Below, piece by piece: positions 60,230 to 64,000 of a stretch of 64,000 bases of DNA. The stretch is from Bradyrhizobium liaoningense (GTDB taxonomy: Bacteria > Pseudomonadota > Alphaproteobacteria > Rhizobiales > Xanthobacteraceae). Within the stretch, counting starts at the first letter, position 1, and every line of letters begins with the position of its first letter. The position numbers and the translations under genes were made by a program. The stretch spans positions 96,453 through 160,452 of the forward strand of contig NZ_JAFCJT010000017.1 of NCBI RefSeq assembly GCF_018130785.1, in the 5' to 3' direction. The notes under the pieces were generated by a model. That model had not been told where the DNA came from, did no database searches, and was given only the letters and a program-made list of their open reading frames with translations.

Positions 60230-61389
60230 GCACCGTCGATCGTCTCGCGCCATTCCAGGAGATCCGCGAGCGCTTCGGCTTCTGGAAGCGCTCGTACGCG
60301 ATGCTGATCAAGGAGTTCATCCAGCTCAAGCGCGATCGCGTCTCGTTCGCGATGATCGTGATGCTGCCGGTGATGCAGCTCATGCTGTTCGGCTATGCCA
60401 TCAACACCACGCCGCACAATTTGCCGAGCGCCGTGCTGCTCCAGGAGGACTCCGATCTCGCCCGCTCGATCCTGAAGGCGCTGGAGAACACCGCCTATTT
60501 CCGTTTCCTCTACGAAGTGCACGACGTCGATGATTTCGACAATCTCCTGAAATCCGGCAAGGTGCTGTTCGGTGTCGAGATCCCGCGCGGCTTCGAACGG
60601 GCGGTGCGGCGCGGCGACAGGCCGGCGCTGCTGGTTGCGGCCGACGCCACCGATCCGGTCGCGGCGAGCGCCGCGATCGGCTCGCTCGGCATGGTCGTGC
60701 AGACAGCGCTCAAGCACGATCTCTACATCGGCGATCCCCCGGAGATGCCGTTCGAAATCCGCGCGCATGCCCGCTACAACCCGGCCGCCGCCTCCAGCCT
60801 CAATATCGTGCCGGGCCTCGTCGGCACCATCCTCACCATGACCATGCTGATCTTCACCGCGCTCTCGGTCACGCGCGAGGTCGAGCGGGGTACCATGGAG
60901 AGCCTGCTGTCGATGCCGATCAAGCCGGTCGAGGTGATGTTCGGCAAGATCATCCCTTACGTGCTGGTTGGCTTCGTCCAGGCCTTCCTCATCATCGGCA
61001 TCGGTGTCGGCTTGTTCGGCGTGCCGGTGCTCGGCAATCTGTTCCTGCTGGCGCTGCTCTCGACCCTGTTCATCACCACCAATCTGTCGATCGGCTACAC
61101 GATCTCGACGCTGGTGCAGAACCAGCTCCAGGCCATGCAGATGTCGATGATGTTCTTCCTGCCGAGCATCCTTCTCTCCGGCTTCATGTTTCCGTTCGCG
61201 GGCATGCCGGCCTGGGCGCAATATTTCGGCGAATGCCTGCCGCTGACCCATTATTTGCGCATCGTCCGCGCCATCATGCTGAAGGGCGCGACCATGCAGA
61301 ATCTGCGCTTCGACGCGCTGGCGCTGGCGGTCCTGATGCTGCTTGCCATGACCATTGCCGTGACGCGCTTCCGCCGCACGCTGGATTGA
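60226..61389 (+). CDS. ABC-2 type exporter permease
   Basis: 387 residues. N-terminal helix (about 35-57, FAMIVMLPVMQLMLFGYAI), a large periplasmic loop (60-185) and five C-terminal helices with the ABC2 motif REVERGTMESLLSMPIKPVEVMFGKIIPY. This is the YbhS/YbhR-type topology. With the adaptor and ATPase it forms a tripartite exporter of small hydrophobic compounds. Confidence 0.93.
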   Translation: MSTVDRLAPFQEIRERFGFWKRSYAMLIKEFIQLKRDRVSFAMIVMLPVMQLMLFGYAINTTPHNLPSAVLLQEDSDLARSILKALENTAYFRFLYEVHDVDDFDNLLKSGKVLFGVEIPRGFERAVRRGDRPALLVAADATDPVAASAAIGSLGMVVQTALKHDLYIGDPPEMPFEIRAHARYNPAAASSLNIVPGLVGTILTMTMLIFTALSVTREVERGTMESLLSMPIKPVEVMFGKIIPYVLVGFVQAFLIIGIGVGLFGVPVLGNLFLLALLSTLFITTNLSIGYTISTLVQNQLQAMQMSMMFFLPSILLSGFMFPFAGMPAWAQYFGECLPLTHYLRIVRAIMLKGATMQNLRFDALALAVLMLLAMTIAVTRFRRTLD

Positions 61390-61419
61390 GGCAGACTGCC
61401 CCCGGAATCGAGGGGAGAA

Positions 61420-62727
61420 ATGGTCAGGTTTGCCAGCAGGAAGGCCCGGCAGCATGCCGGGATGTCGGAGCAGTTCGAGCGCGAGCTGACTCGAGAAGTG
61501 CTGCGCACCGAGCTATTGCGGGTGAGGGCGCTGATCACGACGGGCTGCGTCATGATCCTGTTCCTCACGGCAACCTACCTGATCGACCCTGCCATCGTGA
61601 ACCGGGTCTGGCGCGGGACCGGGGGCCTGGTTCGGGAATACATCCTCTTGGCGGGCTTCATCCTCTTCGAGGTCTGGGTCCACAGACAGATCAGGCGAAA
61701 CCTCAAGCTCGATCGCGACCTGCCGGTGATCAGGCGATACATCAGCGCCCTCATCGAAACGTCGCTGCCGACGATCATCCTGATCCTCCAGATTCGCAGC
61801 ATGGGCGCTGGGCCCGCGCTCGGTTTCGTGCTGCCACTGGCCTATTTCATCTTCATCATTCTTTCGACGCTGCGGCTCGATTTCTGGCTGTCCACCTTCA
61901 CGGGGTTTGTGGCCGCAGCCGAACTCCTGGCCGTCGCGCTGTACTACAATTCGGCCAGCGAAGCTGGCGAACCGCTGATCTACTTTCACGCCGTACGCAG
62001 CACCGTCATCCTGATCTGCGGCGTGCTCGCCGGCTCCGTCGGCGCGCGGCTGCGGCGGCAATTTGCCGCGAGCATCGCGGCCGCCACTGCGCGTGATCGC
62101 GTCACCAACCTGTTCGGCCAGCACGTCTCCCCGCAGGTGGTGGAACGGTTGATGGCGGCGGGACCCAGCGCGGGCGGCGACCTACGCCGCGTCGCGGTGA
62201 TGTTCGTCGATTTCCGCGGCTTCACCGCCGGCGCGCAGACGCGCACACCGCAGGAGGTGGTCAATCGGCTCGACGGCGCCTTCGCCGTGCTGGTCGACAT
62301 CCTCGACCGTCAGGGCGGCATCGTGAACAAGTTTTTGGGCGATGGCTTCCTCGCCCTGTTCGGTGCGCCGCTGGAGGCCTCGGATGCCGCGCATCGCGCG
62401 GTTGCCGCGGGCCGCGAGATGCTGACCGCGATGGACCGCATCAACGCGCAAACGAGCTGGCCGCTGCGGATCGGCATCGGCATCCATTTCGGCGAGGTCG
62501 TCGCCGGCAATATCGGCTCGCCCCGGCGCAAGGAGTACACGGTGATCGGCGACACCGTGAACTTCGCCTCGCGGCTGGAGGCACTCAACAAGGAGTTCGG
62601 CTCGCAGCTCCTGATCTCCGCGTCCGTCCGCGAGGCGCTCGGCGACGACGGTGAGGACGCAGTCGCGCTCGGCGAGGTCGCGGTACGCGGCTACGAGCAG
62701 AAGGTAGCGGTGTTTCAACTGGGGTAG
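61420..62727 (+). CDS. Membrane class III adenylate/guanylate cyclase
   Basis: 435 residues. Six hydrophobic segments (about 35-210) form a membrane domain; then NLFGQHVSPQVVERLM and the catalytic domain (245-425): metal-binding aspartates in VAVMFVDFRGFTAG and GDGFLALFG, the substrate region NKFLGDG and VIGDTVNFASRLEALNKEFG. It makes cAMP or cGMP. AGGGGAGA precedes the ATG, 30 bases after the permease stop, so it may be a tail gene of the exporter operon. Confidence 0.9.
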   Translation: MVRFASRKARQHAGMSEQFERELTREVLRTELLRVRALITTGCVMILFLTATYLIDPAIVNRVWRGTGGLVREYILLAGFILFEVWVHRQIRRNLKLDRDLPVIRRYISALIETSLPTIILILQIRSMGAGPALGFVLPLAYFIFIILSTLRLDFWLSTFTGFVAAAELLAVALYYNSASEAGEPLIYFHAVRSTVILICGVLAGSVGARLRRQFAASIAAATARDRVTNLFGQHVSPQVVERLMAAGPSAGGDLRRVAVMFVDFRGFTAGAQTRTPQEVVNRLDGAFAVLVDILDRQGGIVNKFLGDGFLALFGAPLEASDAAHRAVAAGREMLTAMDRINAQTSWPLRIGIGIHFGEVVAGNIGSPRRKEYTVIGDTVNFASRLEALNKEFGSQLLISASVREALGDDGEDAVALGEVAVRGYEQKVAVFQLG

Positions 62728-62953
62728 GGCCTTCGAAGCGCGAAAAACAGGCGGTTTCTCGAAACACTCATCGTCGATGAACGCGAGCGCGCACAGGTGC
62801 TCGCATCGCCGCGACAGCTCTTCCGCTTCTGACTCGCTTTCTGCGATTGCTCCGAGTGCTCCGAATTTTGGGGAATGACGAGCGATATTGCCGGCCTGTA
62901 GACTGCCGCGCGATGCGGCCGGTCGCGGCCGCGACTGGCATGAGGAAGTGACG

Positions 62954-63868
62954 ATGCAGCGCCGCTACATCACCGTCGACGTTTTCACCGACCGCGCCTT
63001 CGGCGGCAACCAGCTCGCCGTGGTATTGGATGCCGTCGGGCTGTCGACGCAGCAGATGCAGGCGATCGCGACCGAGTTCAACTATTCCGAGACGACCTTC
63101 GTGCTGCCGCCGCGCAACCCCGGCCACGACGCGGAGGTCCGCATCTTCACGCCGGTGAGGGAGCTTCCCTTCGCGGGTCATCCCAATGTCGGGACTGCTT
63201 TCGTGCTGGCCCGGCGCAGCAATGAGCCCTGGCCGCGATTGTTGTTCGAAGAGAAAGCCGGAATCGTGCCGGTCGAGATCTGGCGGGAGCAGGGCAAGGT
63301 CGTCGGTGCCGAGCTGACCGCGCCGCAGCCGCTGGCGCGTCTTGCAAAGCTGTCCGCCGCCGAGGTCGCCGCGTGCCTTTCATTGAGCGCGGACGACGTC
63401 AGGACCGATCGCCATGTGCCGGAAGTCGTCGGCGTCGGCACGCCGTTCGTGGTCGCGGAATTGCATTCGCGCGACGCGCTGCGGCGGGCGACGCCCGACG
63501 CTGCGGCGTTCGCCCGGACGCTCCCGCGCGATGGCGCGTTCGCGATCTATTTCTACACGCGCGATATCCCGGCGGCGCAGGCGCCTTGCGACCTCCAGGC
63601 GCGGATGTTCATGCGCGGTACCAGCGGTTTCGCCGAGGATCCCGCCACCGGCAGCGCAACGGTCGCCGCCGCCGCGCTGCTCGCCACCCTCGATCCGCTT
63701 CGCGACGGCGAGCTGAAGCTCATTATCGGCCAGGGTTTTGACATGGGCCGGCCGAGCATCCTGCGGACGACAGTGGAAAAGGAGGGCGGCGCCCTTCTCG
63801 ATGCCTATGTCGGCGGCAATTGCGTGCAGATGATGGAAGGGACGTTCGAGCTGGCGGGCGAGGGGTGA
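62954..63868 (+). CDS. PhzF-family isomerase-like protein
   Basis: 304 residues. PhzF/DapF-like fold: YITVDVFTDRAFGGNQLAVVLDA (catalytic glutamate region follows in FNYSETTFVL), RELPFAGHPNVGTAFVLA and FAEDPATGSATVAAAALLA. Family members isomerise small acids, including in phenazine synthesis, but no phenazine genes are here. GAGGAAGTG precedes the ATG at 62954. Confidence 0.9.
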   Translation: MQRRYITVDVFTDRAFGGNQLAVVLDAVGLSTQQMQAIATEFNYSETTFVLPPRNPGHDAEVRIFTPVRELPFAGHPNVGTAFVLARRSNEPWPRLLFEEKAGIVPVEIWREQGKVVGAELTAPQPLARLAKLSAAEVAACLSLSADDVRTDRHVPEVVGVGTPFVVAELHSRDALRRATPDAAAFARTLPRDGAFAIYFYTRDIPAAQAPCDLQARMFMRGTSGFAEDPATGSATVAAAALLATLDPLRDGELKLIIGQGFDMGRPSILRTTVEKEGGALLDAYVGGNCVQMMEGTFELAGEG

Positions 63869-64000
63869 ACTCTCTCCACACGCCCAGACGAGCTCGCGCC
63901 AGATCCGTCATCCTTGTAAGTCAGATTGCGCCGGATCGGCTAGAGTGTCCGGTGCGGTAACGGACGGGAGACCGCTTCATCCAAGGGCTTTGAAGCCCGT
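63869..64000. other. Right-edge non-coding stretch
   Basis: It holds two small hairpins: GTCCG-N9-CGGAC (63947-63965) and GGGC-TTTGAA-GCCC (near 63985-63997). No reading frame or RNA gene can be confirmed before the window ends. Confidence 0.4.

Noticed and set aside
62768..63181. Minus-strand 137-codon frame at the start of the phzF-like gene
   Set aside because: It overlaps the well-supported PhzF reading frame and has no ribosome site or family signature.
63947..64000. Possible tRNA at the right edge
   Set aside because: The hairpin with TTTGAA has a 6- or 8-base loop and no acceptor or D-arm fits before the window ends.

Overview
The window looks like chromosomal DNA from a Bradyrhizobium-type alphaproteobacterium. 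The GC content is high, gene starts and operons are of rhizobial type, and there are liv-type branched-chain amino acid transporters, a pca aromatic-degradation segment, a form II cox-type molybdo-iron-sulfur flavoprotein accessory cluster, and short palindromic intergenic repeats of several families. I see no rRNA, tRNA, CRISPR array, insertion sequence or prophage. Taxon and functions are inferred from protein sequence recognised by eye; no search was run.

Layout: (1) 1-10 kb, housekeeping and small metabolic genes: tandem beta-lactamase-like serine hydrolases, threonine aldolase, ribosomal protein S4 (rpsD), a stand-alone E2-type acyltransferase domain, cupin, HpcH/HpaI aldolase, glutamate racemase (murI), cytochrome b561, a GST, and a divergent LysR/SDR pair. 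(2) 10-25 kb: a membrane-anchored cNMP-binding protein, a SecD-like periplasmic domain protein without the translocase helices, an acyl-CoA synthetase, a Tat-exported LVIVD propeller, an orphan sugar-type binding protein divergent from a CHASE3/PAS histidine kinase, an M20 amidohydrolase, a decayed purB fragment, a TetR regulator, a metallo-beta-lactamase-fold protein and a NarL/NarX-type two-component pair. (3) 25.4-29.8 kb: a five-gene cluster with a MotA/TolQ/ExbB-like channel, two small membrane-anchored proteins, a calcineurin-like phosphoesterase and a Hanks-type kinase fused to a universal-stress-protein domain. This is the best candidate here for an undescribed system. (4) 30-38 kb: small ORFs, rpe, an EF-hand protein behind a consensus sigma-54 promoter, an LptA/OstA-like protein, a P1 peptidase, a MASE4 hybrid histidine kinase and a lone receiver protein. 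(5) 38.2-43.3 kb: the complete liv transporter (livK, livF, livG, livM, livH). (6) 44.4-47.1 kb: pcaB-pcaD-pcaC of the protocatechuate branch. (7) 47.3-54.2 kb: coxG, coxS, coxM, coxD, coxE, split xdhC-type genes and a molybdopterin-binding/nucleotidyltransferase fusion; the large catalytic subunit coxL is not in the cluster. (8) 54-64 kb: DUF4189 and DUF2000 proteins, a zinc alcohol dehydrogenase behind an FNR/FixK-type box, an ArsR-AHSA1-GFA set divergent from a TetR-HlyD-ABC exporter operon, a membrane class III adenylate/guanylate cyclase and a PhzF-like protein.

How the parts fit: the liv operon imports branched-chain or related amino acids; pcaBDC channel protocatechuate products toward 3-oxoadipate; the cox genes supply the small and medium subunits and maturation factors of a CO-dehydrogenase-like hydroxylase whose large subunit must be encoded elsewhere. 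The window is rich in signalling genes: three histidine kinases, two stand-alone response regulators, a Ser/Thr kinase, a nucleotide cyclase and a cyclic-nucleotide-binding-domain protein.
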